From NCBI RefSeq assembly GCF_050434925.1, contig NZ_JBNDJK010000001.1, positions 7,192,001-7,256,000 on the forward strand: a stretch of 64,000 nt of DNA, in the 5' to 3' direction. The stretch comes from Inquilinus ginsengisoli_B. GTDB lineage: Bacteria > Pseudomonadota > Alphaproteobacteria > DSM-16000 > Inquilinaceae. The notes beneath the pieces were generated by a model, which saw only the letters and a program-made list of their open reading frames with translations, was not told the DNA's origin and did no database searches. Below, piece after piece: positions 42,210-52,338 of this stretch. The translations under genes were made by a program, and so were the position numbers. How positions within the stretch are numbered: position 1 is the stretch's first letter; the number at the start of each line of letters is the position of its first letter.

Positions 42210-43433
42210 CTACGACAGGGCGGTGCTGATCCGGAGGCGCAGCGCGGCGGGCTTCTCGGGCGCGCTGAGCGGGACATAGCTCGGATTCAGGGTGCGGAAC
42301 AGCGGCAGCACGGCGGCGCCGCGGGCGGCGGCGTCGCGGCCCAGCGTCGCCCGCATCAGCCGCGGCCAGCGGCGGCGCCGGCCCGAGCCGAGCGAGCGGT
42401 ACAGCGGCTGCACCCGCTCGGCCAGCCGCTCCAGCAGCCAGTCCGGCGCGTCGCCGCCGAGCAGGATCGCCTCCGGGTCGAAGATGTTCTCCAGCATGTT
42501 GAGGCCGATCCGGAACGGCTCGATGGCGGCCTCGAGCCAGCCGTCGAGGCGCGGGTCGTCCGGCGCGATCTCGCGCTCGAACGCCTCGATCGACTCCAAT
42601 GCCAGCCCCTGCCCCGCCAGGTCGCGGAAGGCGGCGTTGAGCGACAGATAGGCCTCGAGGCAGCCGCGGTTGCCGCAGTCGCACGGCAGGCCGCCGGGAT
42701 GCACGATGACATGGCCGAACTCGCCGGCATTGCCGGCGGCGCCGGAGAACGGCCGGCCGTCGATCATCATGCCCGCGCCGAGGCCGATGCCGAGGAAGAC
42801 GTAGACGAAGGTCGAGAGCGACCGCGCCGCGCCGTACAGCCATTCGGCGCTGGCCGCGGCGGTGGCGTCGTTCTCCAGCGACACCGGCAGGCCGATCGCG
42901 GCCTCCAGGTCGGCGGCGATGGCCAGCCCGTCCCAGCCGGGCAGGCTGGTCGGCCCCAGCCCCTCGACCTCGAACGGCCCGGGCATCACCAGCCCGACGC
43001 CGAGCAGCCGGTCGCGGGCGATGCCGGACTCGGCGATGATGGCGTCGATCTGCTGCTTCAGCCGCGGCACCGCCTGGTCCGGGCCGGACGTGTCGATCGG
43101 CTGCACCGCCCGCCGGCGCACCTGGCCGGCCAGGTCGGCGACCACCGCCACCACCTGGCCGCGGTCGAGCTGCAGGCCGATGGTGCAGCCGCCGTCCGGG
43201 TTGATCGCCAGCTGGATCGACGGCTTGCCGACCCCAGCGACCTTGCGCCCCTCCGGCCGCAGCAGCCCGGCCTCGTACAGCTCGTCGGCGAGGTTGGAGA
43301 CGGTCTGCTTCGACAGGCCGGTCAGCCGCGCGATGTCGGCCCGGGACAGCGGCCCGTGCAGGCGCACCGCATCGAACACGACCCACAGGTTGATCAGCTT
43401 GGCCTGCTCGATATTGGTCGCCTTCAGCAGCAT
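42210..43433 (-). CDS. ROK family transcriptional repressor
   Basis: Regulator of 407 residues. The N-terminal HTH (about residues 15-70) reads HGPLSRADIARLTGLSKQTVSNLADEL; the ROK domain follows, with SLENDATAAASAEWLYG, GAAGNAGEFGHVIVHPGG and the zinc motif CDCGNRGCLE. These are the NagC/Mlc/XylR-type features: it senses a sugar or sugar phosphate and represses transport genes. It is divergent from the ribose-type importer at 43611, with a 177-base AT-rich region between, so that operon is its likely target. Confidence 0.92.
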   Translation of the reverse strand: MLLKATNIEQAKLINLWVVFDAVRLHGPLSRADIARLTGLSKQTVSNLADELYEAGLLRPEGRKVAGVGKPSIQLAINPDGGCTIGLQLDRGQVVAVVADLAGQVRRRAVQPIDTSGPDQAVPRLKQQIDAIIAESGIARDRLLGVGLVMPGPFEVEGLGPTSLPGWDGLAIAADLEAAIGLPVSLENDATAAASAEWLYGAARSLSTFVYVFLGIGLGAGMMIDGRPFSGAAGNAGEFGHVIVHPGGLPCDCGNRGCLEAYLSLNAAFRDLAGQGLALESIEAFEREIAPDDPRLDGWLEAAIEPFRIGLNMLENIFDPEAILLGGDAPDWLLERLAERVQPLYRSLGSGRRRRWPRLMRATLGRDAAARGAAVLPLFRTLNPSYVPLSAPEKPAALRLRISTALS

Positions 43434-43481
43434 GGCGCTCCCCTGTTTGCACCGCTGAAGCTAGGCTTCGAAAATTTATAA

Positions 43482-43504
43482 GTCAAATTGATAGCCTAAT
43501 TGAC
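43482..43504. promoter_or_regulatory. Inverted repeat in the ROK / importer divergent promoter
   Basis: GTCAAATT (43482-43489) and AATTGAC (43498-43504) are inverted arms with one extra base, in a stretch much AT-richer than its surroundings (43466-43504). ROK repressors bind AT-rich inverted repeats of this kind. It probably serves both divergent promoters; exact -35/-10 boxes are not clear. Confidence 0.45.
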
Positions 43505-43610
43505 GACCCGATCCCGATCGCGCATTGTTGGGGCGACCCGATCGGATCGTAGGGCCCCTTTCCGGGCGCCGCGGCGGTCGAGACCGGGACAAGAAAACGG
43601 GGAGAGCACG

Positions 43611-44711
43611 ATGAGACGCACCCTGGCCCTGGCGGCGCTGCTGGCCGCCTTCGCCCCCGCCGCCGCCGGCCTGGCGGAAGAGCCTTTCTTCAAGGACAAG
43701 CTGGCGCTGGACCTGTCGGCGCCCCTGCCCGGCCCGGACGGCAGCGCGCCGTCTCCAGCCAAGGACCTGAGCCTGAGCGAGGCCGAGATCGGCACGCTGA
43801 AAGCCGGCGGGCACAAGGCGGCGCTGCTGTGGCATGGCGGCGGCGACTGGGTGAACGCCGTCACCGCCGGCGCCAAGGCGCGCTTCGCCGAGCTGGGGAT
43901 CGAGGTCGTCGCCACCGCCGACGCGCAATACGACCCGGCGAAGCAGGCCAACGACATCGAGACCGCGATGGCGCTGAGCCCCGACGTGATCCTGACCCTG
44001 ATCCTGGATCCCGTGCAGGGCGCCGCGGCGCTGAAGCCGGCGGTGGCCAAGGGCGTCACCACCGTGCTGCTGAGCAACCCGGTGCAGGGCTTCACGGCGG
44101 GCAAGGACTATGTCGGCATCGTCACCGACGACATCGCCGGGATGGGCACGGCCGCGGCCGGGCTGATGAACGACGCGCTGGGCGGCAAGGGCGCGGTCGG
44201 CTTCATCTATCACGACGCCAAGTACTTCATCACCAACGGCCGCGACAACAGCTTCCGGGCGACGCTGGAGCAGAAGTACCCCGGCCTGGTGATCGTCGAC
44301 GCCAAGGGCTTCACCGCCGAGCCGCAGACCTTCGACCTGGCCTCGGCGATGATCCAGCAGCATCCGGAGATCAAGGGCATCTATGTCGCCTGGGACGTGG
44401 CGGCGGAGGGCGTGGTCGAGGCGCTGCGGGCGGCGGGGCGGACCGACGTCAAGGTGGTGACCCACGACCTCGGCGCCACCAACGGGCTGGATATGGCCAA
44501 GGGCGGGTCGATGTACGGCACCGTCGCCGACCAGCCCTATGAGATCGGTCGGGCGATGGCGACGCTGGCCGGCTATGGCCTGCTGAAGAAGCCGGCGCCG
44601 GCCTTCAACACCGTCGGCCTGGTCGCCGTGACCAAGGCCAACCTGGCCCAGGGCTGGGAAGGGTCGCTGCACCGGCCGCTGCCCGATGCCGTCGCCGACG
44701 CGCTGAAGTGA
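43611..44711 (+). CDS. Ribose-type ABC transporter substrate-binding protein, first of tandem pair
   Basis: Periplasmic protein of 366 residues with a signal peptide (MRRTLALAALLAAFAPAAAG, cleavage near Ala22-Glu). The type-1 binding fold is visible in AALLWHGGGDWVNAVTAGAKARFAELGIEVV, DVILTLILDPVQGA, the hinge-near GKGAVGFIYHDA, and GIYVAWDVAAEGVVEALRAAG. Start ATG at 43611 follows a GGGGAGAG site. It is the first gene of the importer operon; a close paralog of identical length begins 14 bases after its stop. The substrate is likely a sugar or sugar-like compound. Confidence 0.9.
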   Translation: MRRTLALAALLAAFAPAAAGLAEEPFFKDKLALDLSAPLPGPDGSAPSPAKDLSLSEAEIGTLKAGGHKAALLWHGGGDWVNAVTAGAKARFAELGIEVVATADAQYDPAKQANDIETAMALSPDVILTLILDPVQGAAALKPAVAKGVTTVLLSNPVQGFTAGKDYVGIVTDDIAGMGTAAAGLMNDALGGKGAVGFIYHDAKYFITNGRDNSFRATLEQKYPGLVIVDAKGFTAEPQTFDLASAMIQQHPEIKGIYVAWDVAAEGVVEALRAAGRTDVKVVTHDLGATNGLDMAKGGSMYGTVADQPYEIGRAMATLAGYGLLKKPAPAFNTVGLVAVTKANLAQGWEGSLHRPLPDAVADALK

Positions 44712-44725
44712 CGGGAGGAGCCGCC

Positions 44726-45826
44726 ATGAGACGCACCCTCGCCGCCGCCGCGCTTACCGCCGTCGCCCTCACCGCGGTTCCAGCCGCGGCGCAGAAGCCC
44801 TTCTACGACACGCCCAGCAGCTTCGACCTGGGCAAGCCCGAGACCAGCCCGAATGGCGAGCCGGCGACCCCGGCCGGCCAGATCGCGCTGACGCCGGAGG
44901 AGGTTGCCAAGGTCCAGGCCGGCCATTACAGCGCGGCCCGGCTGTGGGCCGGGTCGGGTGAATGGTACAACGCCCTCTCCGCCGGGGCCGAGGACCGGCT
45001 GAAGGAGCTCGGCATCGCCGTGGTCGCGCGCGCCGATGCGCAGTTCGACCCGGCCAAGCAGACCAATGACGTCGAGACCGCGCTGGCGCTGAAGCCGAGC
45101 GCGATCCTGACCCTGATCGTCGACCCGGTGGCGGGCGCCGAGGCCTTCCGCCGGGCCAATGCGGCCGGGGTCAAGCTGGTGCTGGCCGACAACGGCGCCC
45201 AGGGCTTCGTCGCCGGCAAGGATTATGTCGGCATCGTCACCGGCGACCATATCGGCATGGGCCGCGCCGCGGCGCAGCTGATGAACGACGCGCTGGGCGG
45301 CAAGGGCGCGGTCGGCTTCATCTATCACGACGCCGAGTTCTTCGTGACCAACAACCGCGACGGCGCCTTCCGCGCGGTGCTGGAGAAGGACCACCCCGGC
45401 CTGGTCATCGTCGACGCCAAGGGCTTCACCGCCGAGCCGCAGACCTTCGACATCGCCTCGGCGATGCTGCAGCAGCACCCGGAGATCAAGGGCATCTACG
45501 TCGCCTGGGATGTGGCGGCGGAAGGCGTGGTCGAGGCGCTGCGGGCGGCGGGCCGCACCGACGTCAAGATCGTCACCCACGACCTGGGCGCCAACAATGC
45601 GCTCGACATGGCCAAGGGCGGGTCGGTGTACGGCACCGTCGCCGACATGCCCTACGAGGTCGGCCAGGCGATGGCGACCCTCGCCGCCTACGGCCTCCTG
45701 GGCAAGGCGGCGCCGCCCTTCTCCACCGTCGGGCTGGTCAAGGCGACCAAGTCCAATCTCGCCGCCGCCTGGGAGCAGTCGCTGCACAAGCCGCTGCCCG
45801 ACACCGTCAAGACGGCGCTGCAATAG
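44726..45826 (+). CDS. Ribose-type ABC transporter substrate-binding protein, second of tandem pair
   Basis: Paralog of the preceding gene, also 366 residues, with a signal peptide (MRRTLAAAALTAVALTAVPAAA). The two proteins share long identical runs (for example VDAKGFTAEPQTFD and most of HPEIKGIYVAWDVAAEGV), while the N-terminal third and ligand-near segments differ (NAAGVKLVLADNGAQGF against the other copy's VAKGVTTVLLSNPVQGF). A GGGAGGAG site precedes the ATG. The pair suggests one membrane complex served by two receptors of different specificity. Confidence 0.9.
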   Translation: MRRTLAAAALTAVALTAVPAAAQKPFYDTPSSFDLGKPETSPNGEPATPAGQIALTPEEVAKVQAGHYSAARLWAGSGEWYNALSAGAEDRLKELGIAVVARADAQFDPAKQTNDVETALALKPSAILTLIVDPVAGAEAFRRANAAGVKLVLADNGAQGFVAGKDYVGIVTGDHIGMGRAAAQLMNDALGGKGAVGFIYHDAEFFVTNNRDGAFRAVLEKDHPGLVIVDAKGFTAEPQTFDIASAMLQQHPEIKGIYVAWDVAAEGVVEALRAAGRTDVKIVTHDLGANNALDMAKGGSVYGTVADMPYEVGQAMATLAAYGLLGKAAPPFSTVGLVKATKSNLAAAWEQSLHKPLPDTVKTALQ

Positions 45827-45863
45827 CCCCTGCCCTTTCGCGCACAGGAGCACAGGAGTTCCC

Positions 45864-46816
45864 ATGTCCACCGCCGTCGCCAGGCTGTTCCGGGGCGGGC
45901 AGCTCAGCGCCTTCGTCGTCTATATCGGCTTCGTGGCGATCCTCGCCTTCTTCGCCATCGCCCTGTCCGACCGGGGCTTCCTGACGCCCGGGAACATGAT
46001 GACGATCATCCGGCAGACGACACCGGTGACGATCATGGCGGTGGGCATGACCTTCGCCCTGTGCGCCGGCCAGATCGACCTGTCGGTCGGCGCCACCGTG
46101 GCCCTGGCGGCGCTGGTCACCGCCGTGGTGATGCGCGAGGCCGGGCTGGCCCTGGCGATCCCGGCCGGCCTGCTGACCGGCGCCCTGGTCGGGCTGGTCA
46201 ATGGCCTGCTGACCGTGACGCTGCGCATCCCGGCGCTGCTGGTCACGCTGGGCACCATGGGCATCATCACCGGCCTGGCCCGGGTGCTGACCAACCTGGA
46301 ATCGGTGCCGATCACCAGCGCCCCCTACACCTTCGTCTTCGGCTCCGGCGACATCGGCCCGGTCTCGGTGCTGTTCGTCTGGACCCTGGCGGCGCTGGTG
46401 ATCGGCCATCTGGCGCTGAACAACACCGCCTATGGCCGTCGGGTGCTGGCCACCGGCGGCGAGGTGCAGGCGGCGCGGGCCGCCGGCATCAGCACGATGC
46501 GGGTGACCATCGGCGTCTTCGTCGTCACCGGCATGGCCGCGGCCCTGGCCGGGATGCTGTACGCCGGACGGCTGCACGGCGCCCGCTACACGCTGGGCGA
46601 GACCGATGTGCTGACCGTGATCGCCGCGGTCGTGATCGGCGGCACCAGCCTGTTCGGCGGCAAGGGTTCGGTGATCGGCGCCGTGGTCGGGTCCTGGCTG
46701 CTGGGCGTGCTCAACAATGGGCTGATCCTGATGGGGTTCAGCGTGTCCGACCAGATGATCGCGCGTGGCGTAATCCTGATCCTGGCCGTCGCGATCAGCC
46801 TGCGGGAGACCCGGCA

Positions 46817-46820
<4 letters not shown>
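45864..46820 (+). CDS. Ribose-type ABC transporter permease (RbsC family)
   Basis: Membrane protein of 318 residues with eight to ten hydrophobic helices. Family hallmarks: FLTPGNMMTIIRQTTPVTIMAVGMTFAL, AGQIDLSVGATVALAALV, TNLESVPITSAPY, and VIGGTSLFGGKGSVIGAVVGSWLLGVLNNGL near the end. Start at MSTAVARLF with an AGGAG site; upstream frame belongs to the binding-protein gene in another frame. It overlaps the ATPase gene by four bases (ATGA). Confidence 0.92.
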
Positions 46821-47587
<767 letters not shown>

Positions 47588-47601
47588 CCGGGACCCCGCC
47601 G

Positions 47602-48795
47602 ATGTTTCTCAACGCCCTGATCGCCAAGAACCGCGCCTTCGTCGAGGCCGCGGTGACGCTGCACCAGTCCGGCGCGGTGCCGGCCAATTCCTACCTGCTG
47701 GACCTCGACACCATGCGCGCCAATGCGGCGGCGCTGGCATCGACGGCGAAGGGGCTGGGCCTGACCGTCTACGCCATGACCAAGCAGTTCGGCCGCAACC
47801 CCCCGGCGCTGGACGCCATCCGGGCCGGCGGCATCGACCGCTTCGTCGCCGTCGACATGGCCTGCGCCCGGCCGATCCATCGCGCCGGCCACAGGCTCGG
47901 CCATCTCGGCCATCTGTCGCAGGTCCCGCGCGGCGAGGCCCGCGAAGGCGCCCGGATGCGGCCGGAGATCTGGACCGTGTTCAACGCCGAGAAAGCGGCC
48001 GAGGCAGCGGATGCCGCGGCGGCGGGCGGTCATGTGCAGGGCCTGGTCGCCCGCATCTTCGCCCAGGGCGACCGCTTCTATGACGGCCATGAGGGCGGCT
48101 TCGCGGCGGAGGAGATCGAGCGCGTGGCCGACCTGCTGGACGAGCGGCCGGGCGGCCGCTTCGCCGGCATCACCAGCTTCCCGGCCCTGCTGTTCGACGA
48201 GGCCACCGGCGTGGTGACCCCGACCCCGAACCTGCGCACGCTGGAGGCGACGGCCCGGCGGCTGGCGGCGACCGGCCGCAAGGACCTCGTGGTCAACACC
48301 CCCGGCACCAACTCGGCCGCCGTGATGCAGGTGCTGGCCGAGGCCGGCGCCACCCAGGTCGAGCCGGGCCATGCCCTGACCGGCACCACGCCGCTGCACG
48401 CCATCCGCGACCTGCCGGAGAACCCGGCGATGCTGTATCTCAGCGAGATCTCGCACATCCACCAGGGCACGCCGTTCTGCTTCGGCGGCGGCCTCTATGT
48501 CGACCCGGTGTTCAAGGATTATCCGGTCAAGGCGCTGGTCGGCGGCGACGCCGATGCGGCGCTGCGCCAGGCGGTGCCGGCGACGATCCCGGCGCCGGCG
48601 ATGATCGACTATTACGGCAAGCTGCAACCCGAGGCCGGGCAGACCGTGCGGGTCGGCGACACGGTGATCTACGGCTTCCGGGCCCAGGCCTTCGTCCGCC
48701 GCGCCACTATCGTGCCGGTCGAGGGCGTGCATAGCGGCGAGCCCAAGGTCCGCGGCATCTGGACCCCGGAGGGCCGCGAGGCGGCATTCACGTGA
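47602..48795 (+). CDS. YhfX-like PLP-dependent protein (alanine-racemase N-terminal fold)
   Basis: Protein of 397 residues with the fold-type III barrel of alanine racemases. NSYLLDLDTMRANAAALASTAKGLGL leads to the PLP lysine in VYAMTKQFGRN (about residue 58); later NTPGTNSAAVMQVLAEAGATQVEPGH and the C-terminal GEPKVRGIWTPEG resemble E. coli YhfX. YhfX genes lie in operons with transporters and phosphotriesterase-like proteins, but no reaction is established to my knowledge. Here it is joined to a ribose-type importer and an M20 peptidase, so it may racemise or open an amino compound. Confidence 0.78.
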   Translation: MFLNALIAKNRAFVEAAVTLHQSGAVPANSYLLDLDTMRANAAALASTAKGLGLTVYAMTKQFGRNPPALDAIRAGGIDRFVAVDMACARPIHRAGHRLGHLGHLSQVPRGEAREGARMRPEIWTVFNAEKAAEAADAAAAGGHVQGLVARIFAQGDRFYDGHEGGFAAEEIERVADLLDERPGGRFAGITSFPALLFDEATGVVTPTPNLRTLEATARRLAATGRKDLVVNTPGTNSAAVMQVLAEAGATQVEPGHALTGTTPLHAIRDLPENPAMLYLSEISHIHQGTPFCFGGGLYVDPVFKDYPVKALVGGDADAALRQAVPATIPAPAMIDYYGKLQPEAGQTVRVGDTVIYGFRAQAFVRRATIVPVEGVHSGEPKVRGIWTPEGREAAFT

Positions 48796-50048
48796 TGGCC
48801 GAGGACCTCCACACCCGCATCCGCGCCGCGATCGACGCCGAGGCCGCGGTCGACCTGCTGCAGCGCGCCATCCGCACCCCCAGCGTCACCGGCACCGAGG
48901 CGGCGTTCGGCGCGCTGGTGGCCGACGAGCTGGGGCGCCTGGGCTGCGACGGCGTCACGGTCGAGGACTGCCTGCCCGGTCGGCCGGTGGTCTGGGGCGT
49001 GCGCAAGGGCAAGGGCCAAGGCAGGCGCCTGATGGTGCTGGGCCATCTCGACACCGTGCATGTCCGCGGCTGGGAGGAGCACTGGGCCGGCGACGTCCGC
49101 GAAGATCCGTTCTCCGCCGCCATCGTCGACGGCGAGATCTGGGGCCGCGGCTCGGGCGACCTGAAGGCGGGGATCTGCACCGGCCTGTCGGCGCTGGCCA
49201 CGCTGGACCGCGCCGGCTGCACCCTGGACGGCGACATCGTCTTCGTCTTCATCGCCGATGAGGAGAGTGGCGAGCCGGGCACCGGCGTCTCGGCCGGGAT
49301 CAAGGCGGTGGTGCCGAAGATCCGGCGCGGCGAGATCCCGAACGCCGATTTCGCGATCTATGTCGAGCCGACCAAACTGGCCGTGTTCCCGGCCCAGATC
49401 GGCTTCTTCATCGCCGAGATCGCGGTCACCGGCCGGTCCGCCTATTTCGGCATGCCGGAGAAGGGTGTCGACGCGCTGAAGGCCGGCCACGCCATCCTGT
49501 CGGCCCTGTGGCGCCACTCGGCCGACCTCGAAGGCCGCGGCGAGCACGAGCTGATCGGGCGCGGCTTCCTGCTGGTCACCGGGATCGAGGCCGGCGGCTA
49601 CATCGCGGTGCCGGAACGCTGCAGCCTGAGCCTGATCCGCAAGCTGCGCCCGGGTGAGGATCTCGGCCGGGCGAAGGACGAGCTGGAGGCCGTGATCCGC
49701 GGCGCCGTCACCGACCCCGAGGTGACGGTCGACATCGCCTTCCCGGCCGGCCGCGACCACCCAGTCGGCGGCATGCCGTTCGAGACCGACCCGACGGCGG
49801 CGCCGGTGGCGCTGCTGCAGGAGTCGGTGCGGGCGGCGATGCCGGGCCGCGGTGCGATCGAGGGCGCGCCCTTCTGGTCCGAGGGGTCCTTCACCGCGAA
49901 CCAGCTGGGCATCCCGACGGTCTATTGCGCGCCGGGCGACATCTCGAACTGCCACACCTTCCAGGAGCGGGTGCCGGTGGCCGAATACCTGGCCGGGGTC
50001 GAGGCCTTCGCCCTGTTCGTGGCCCGGTACTGCGGCACGGCGGGCTAG
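48795..50048 (+). CDS. M20 family metallopeptidase (ArgE/DapE-like)
   Basis: Zinc hydrolase of about 417 residues. Metal-site motifs are visible: LMVLGHLDTVH (first His and Asp), GRGSGDLKAGICTGLSALA (bridging Asp), FIADEESGEPG (catalytic and ligand Glu), and a C-terminal histidine in ISNCHTF. Family members remove acyl groups from amino acids or cut dipeptides. Start at ATG 48795 overlaps the previous stop; a GTG one codon upstream is equally possible. It completes the importer operon, suggesting that the imported compound carries an amide bond. Confidence 0.87.
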   Translation: MAEDLHTRIRAAIDAEAAVDLLQRAIRTPSVTGTEAAFGALVADELGRLGCDGVTVEDCLPGRPVVWGVRKGKGQGRRLMVLGHLDTVHVRGWEEHWAGDVREDPFSAAIVDGEIWGRGSGDLKAGICTGLSALATLDRAGCTLDGDIVFVFIADEESGEPGTGVSAGIKAVVPKIRRGEIPNADFAIYVEPTKLAVFPAQIGFFIAEIAVTGRSAYFGMPEKGVDALKAGHAILSALWRHSADLEGRGEHELIGRGFLLVTGIEAGGYIAVPERCSLSLIRKLRPGEDLGRAKDELEAVIRGAVTDPEVTVDIAFPAGRDHPVGGMPFETDPTAAPVALLQESVRAAMPGRGAIEGAPFWSEGSFTANQLGIPTVYCAPGDISNCHTFQERVPVAEYLAGVEAFALFVARYCGTAG

Positions 50049-50104
50049 CCCGGCATCCACCGAGTGTTGTAGGCGTGGACCTGAACATCGACGGTGCATG
50101 GCCC

Positions 50105-50746
50105 ATGCGGGATCTCGCGACGCAGCAGCAGCAGGTCTACCAGACGCTGCGCGAGCAGCTGATCGCCGGCCGGTTCAAGCCCGGCACCGGTGTCAGCCTG
50201 CGCGGCATAGCGTCCAGCCTCGACGTCGGGCTGATGCCAGTGCGCGAAGCCATCAATCGGCTCGCGGGCGAGCGGGCGCTGGAGGTCAGGCGCAACGGGC
50301 GCGTCAGCGTCCCGGACCTGACACGGCAGCGGTTCGAGGAGTTGATGCAGGCCCGGCTTCAGCTCGAACCGCCCTGTGCCCGCTGGGCGCTTCCTCATCT
50401 CGATGCGGACCGTCTCGCCAGGATGGAGGCGTCCGACGCCAGCATGAATTCGAACTACGGCTTGGGCAACGCCGACGCCTACATGCTGGAGAACTACCGG
50501 TTTCACTTCGAGCTCTACCGCGCCGGCGGGTCGCAGGTCTTCGTTCCGCTGCTCGAAAGCGTATGGATGCAGTTCGGCCCGTTCATGCGCAGCGTGTACG
50601 ACATGAGCGAGACCCCGACGATCGTGGACAAGCATAAGATGGCCCTGGAGGCCATCAGGCGACGCGACCAGGATGCCCTCGATGTCGCGATCCGGGCCGA
50701 CATCCTGGATGCCATGCATCTGTTGCGTCAGACGCTGGCATATTGA
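50105..50746 (+). CDS. GntR family transcriptional regulator, FadR/FCD type
   Basis: Regulator of about 213 residues. The winged helix covers QQVYQTLREQLIAGRFKPGTGVSLRGIASSL and LMPVREAINRLAGERALEV; an FCD-type helical domain follows (RLQLEPPCARWALPHL, NYRFHFELYRAGG). The start at MRDLATQ is uncertain: there is no clear ribosome-binding site, and an in-frame GTG at 50075 would add ten residues. It lies just upstream of the aminotransferase operon, which has two copies of a TGTGATCACA palindrome, the probable binding site of this protein. Confidence 0.85.
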   Translation: MRDLATQQQQVYQTLREQLIAGRFKPGTGVSLRGIASSLDVGLMPVREAINRLAGERALEVRRNGRVSVPDLTRQRFEELMQARLQLEPPCARWALPHLDADRLARMEASDASMNSNYGLGNADAYMLENYRFHFELYRAGGSQVFVPLLESVWMQFGPFMRSVYDMSETPTIVDKHKMALEAIRRRDQDALDVAIRADILDAMHLLRQTLAY

Positions 50747-50765
50747 ACCATCGGCAATCCGCAGT

Positions 50766-50777
50766 TTGTGATCACAT
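50766..50777. promoter_or_regulatory. GntR operator copy 1 (TTGTGATCACAT)
   Basis: TGTGATCACA is a perfect 10-base palindrome at 50767-50776, 20 bases after the GntR stop codon. The same core recurs at 50892-50901; the centres are 125 bases apart, close to twelve helical turns, which would allow looping between two bound dimers. Confidence 0.6.
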
Positions 50778-50864
50778 TTTTCGACAATGCCGCCAGATGA
50801 TGGAACCAGCCTGACCATCATCCCGGCGAAGCCTTGCCCTGCAATGAAACAGCCCCGCTCAAGG

Positions 50865-50903
50865 TTGACAGCCGCCATTTTCCCGAAGCATTGTGATCAC
50901 AAT
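50865..50903 (+). promoter_or_regulatory. Promoter with GntR operator copy 2 before the aminotransferase gene
   Basis: A consensus -35 TTGACA at 50865-50870 is followed 19 bases later by ATTGTGATCACAAT (50890-50903), a perfect 14-base palindrome that covers the place of the -10 box. A regulator bound here would block RNA polymerase. The aminotransferase start is 23 bases further down. Confidence 0.6.
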
Positions 50904-50925
50904 TCGACGACACAGGGGATCCGGA

Positions 50926-52338
50926 GTGCTCGATAGCCAGTCCAGCCCGCAGCATGGCGCTCGCGGGAGCGTCGCTGCGATATCCGCCGCTGCCCACCGG
51001 ATCCTCGCCGAAGAGACCGCGACCTTCGTCGACCGGCACCCTCGCAGCAAGGCCGTGTTCGACGACACCTCGTCCGGCTTCCTCAACCAGGTGCCGCTGC
51101 ATTGGATGCGCGACTGGCCGATGCCGTTCCCGATGGTGCTGGCCACCGCCAAGGGCAGCGACGTAACCGACATCGACGGCAACGCCGCCGTCGACTTCTG
51201 CCTGGGCGACACCGGCGCCATGTTCGGGCATGGGCCGAAGGCCATTGTCGACGCGCTGGCGCGGATGGCCGAGATCGGCCTCACCACCATGCTGCCCTCC
51301 GGGGATGTTGGCGTGGTCGGCCGCCTCCTGTCACAGATCTTCGGCCTGTCGCGGTGGCAGGTGACGGCCACGGCCAGCGACGCCAACCGCTTCGCCTTCC
51401 GGGTCGCGCGCGCCGTCACGGGCCGGCGCAAGATCCTGGTGTTCGACGGCTGCTACCATGGCGCGGCCGACGAGACGCTGGTGGATATCGAGGACGGGCG
51501 GACGGTCGGCCGCGAGAACCTGCTGGGCCAGGCGGTCGACCTGGCCGAGACCACGGTCTGCATCCCCTTCAACGACCTACCCGCCCTCGAAGCCGCGCTG
51601 GCGACCGGTGAGATCGCGAGCGTCGTTGCCGAGCCGGTGATGACCAATTGCGGCATGATCCTGCCGCAGGCCGGATTCCACGCAGCGCTGCGCGAGCTGA
51701 CCCGGGCGCACGGAACGCTGCTGCACATCGACGAGACGCACACGATCTCGACCGGGCTCGGCGGCTACACCAAGATCCATGGGCTCGAGCCCGACATCCT
51801 TGTCGTCGGCAAGCCCGTCGGCGGCGGCGTGCCCGTGGCGGTCTGGGGCATGACCGAGGCGATCGCGGGCCGGCTCGACGCCGTCCGGGCCGCCAAGAGC
51901 GGCATCGGCCACTCCGGAATCGGCACGACGCTGTCGGGAAGCGCGCTGCAGCTGGCGTGCCTGCGAGCGTGCCTGGAGACAGTCATGACCGGCGCGGCCT
52001 ACCAGACGATGAACAGGCTCGCCGATCGGATCGAAGCGGGGTTCTCCGCCGCGATCGAAAACGCCGGACTGCCCTGGCATGTCAGCCGCGTCGGCGCCAG
52101 GCTGGAGGTCGTGTTCGCACCCAGCCTGGTCAGGAATGCGGCCGAAGCCCGCGCCGCGGCCATTCCCGTGGTCCAGAAGGCGATTCATCTCGCGCTGCTC
52201 AACCGCGGCTATCTTCTGACTCCGTTCCACAACATGGTCCTGGTGGCGCCGACGACCTCCGAACCGCAGGTGGCAGGGCTGGTCGCCGGCTTCGGGCAGG
52301 TCCTGTCGCGACTGATGGCTGGGGCGGTGGCCAAATGA
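50926..52338 (+). CDS. Class-III aminotransferase (glutamate-1-semialdehyde aminomutase-like)
   Basis: PLP enzyme of 470 residues. FCLGDTGAMFGHGPKAIVDAL, FDGCYHGAADETLVD, LLHIDETHTIS (PLP-ring aspartate) and DILVVGKPVGGGVPVAVWG with the Schiff-base lysine (about residue 296) are typical of fold-type I class III, closest to the HemL-like group. It is not likely to be housekeeping HemL, given the divergent motif DETHT and its position in a GntR-controlled operon. The GTG start follows a GGGGATCCGGA sequence. It overlaps the glutamine-synthetase-like gene by four bases. Confidence 0.85.
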   Translation: MLDSQSSPQHGARGSVAAISAAAHRILAEETATFVDRHPRSKAVFDDTSSGFLNQVPLHWMRDWPMPFPMVLATAKGSDVTDIDGNAAVDFCLGDTGAMFGHGPKAIVDALARMAEIGLTTMLPSGDVGVVGRLLSQIFGLSRWQVTATASDANRFAFRVARAVTGRRKILVFDGCYHGAADETLVDIEDGRTVGRENLLGQAVDLAETTVCIPFNDLPALEAALATGEIASVVAEPVMTNCGMILPQAGFHAALRELTRAHGTLLHIDETHTISTGLGGYTKIHGLEPDILVVGKPVGGGVPVAVWGMTEAIAGRLDAVRAAKSGIGHSGIGTTLSGSALQLACLRACLETVMTGAAYQTMNRLADRIEAGFSAAIENAGLPWHVSRVGARLEVVFAPSLVRNAAEARAAAIPVVQKAIHLALLNRGYLLTPFHNMVLVAPTTSEPQVAGLVAGFGQVLSRLMAGAVAK

